DNA of 13,952 nucleotides from Prolixibacteraceae bacterium (GTDB lineage Bacteria; Bacteroidota; Bacteroidia; Bacteroidales; Prolixibacteraceae), in contig DMFR01000155.1 in assembly GCA_003450125.1 (NCBI GenBank), positions 1-13,952 on the forward strand. Direction: 5' to 3'. The notes under the pieces were generated by a model, which was given only the letters and a program-made list of their open reading frames with translations, was not told the DNA's origin and searched no databases. The translations under genes were made by a program, and so were the position numbers. Of the stretch, positions 13,851-13,952 are shown in pieces (within the stretch, counting starts at the first letter, position 1; each line of letters begins with the position of its first letter).

Positions 13851-13863
13851 ACATTGTAAATGT
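13851..13863. promoter_or_regulatory. Short palindrome upstream of the DUF2007 gene
   Basis: ACATT-GTA-AATGT is a perfect 5-3-5 dyad 32 bp upstream of the DUF2007 start codon. Its position would suit an operator, but a match this short is expected by chance in AT-rich sequence. The rest of the right edge (13864-13952) shows nothing I can support. Confidence 0.15.
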
Positions 13864-13952
13864 AAAATAAAGGTAATCAAAATAAATTCGATATAACTAA
13901 TTCTACTGTAACAGATTTAGTAAAAAAAACAATTTAAGCTTTTTGGGATGCT

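Overview
The window looks like a chromosomal stretch of a Bacteroidota (Bacteroidales-like) genome. The evidence is: an outer-membrane barrel paired with a large periplasmic TPR protein; a gyrB without the enterobacterial insert; an ftsE with no ftsX beside it; little Shine-Dalgarno signal; and several upstream boxes fitting the Bacteroidota -7 consensus TAnnTTTG. Most genes are core or housekeeping. I see no transposase, integrase, phage gene, tRNA, rRNA or CRISPR array.

Layout from left to right: an 11-bp-unit palindromic repeat (9-92); a LOG-family phosphoribohydrolase (120-707, minus); a hairpin terminator (874-895); gyrB (907-2889, minus) with a long leader that holds a hairpin and a possible 30-codon ORF; and a minus-strand pair in which a 1023-aa TPR protein (5014-8085) is followed after 36 bp by a 578-aa plugless outer-membrane barrel (3241-4977). 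Next comes a 1.2-kb gene-free, repeat-rich divergent region (8086-9310), then ftsE (plus, start best placed at 9311), a glycosyltransferase (10127-11248, minus), a repeat-rich divergent spacer, murB (11559-12581, plus), a 347-bp spacer with a possible gene remnant, and a minus-strand operon of a DUF2007 protein (13568-13819) followed by a class I methyltransferase (12929-13564).

Several genes act on the cell envelope: MurB makes UDP-MurNAc, FtsE powers FtsX for septal peptidoglycan hydrolysis, and the glycosyltransferase probably builds a surface glycan. The TPR/barrel pair lies across the periplasm and outer membrane and is encoded divergently from ftsE.

The most unusual structure is between genes. 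Most of the spacers carry degenerate tandem repeats of 7-11 bp, with a different word in each place. Five of these word arrays occur as inverted pairs: 9-29/36-56, 8215-8248/9217-9250, 8481-8530/8651-8672, 8772-8801/8917-8955, and a three-layer nest at 11279-11452. Other word arrays sit against or overlap the stop codons of ftsE, the glycosyltransferase, murB and the methyltransferase. I consider this recurring architecture, together with the TPR/barrel pair and the gyrB leader, the leads most worth following. None of them can be shown to be a new system from the sequence alone.
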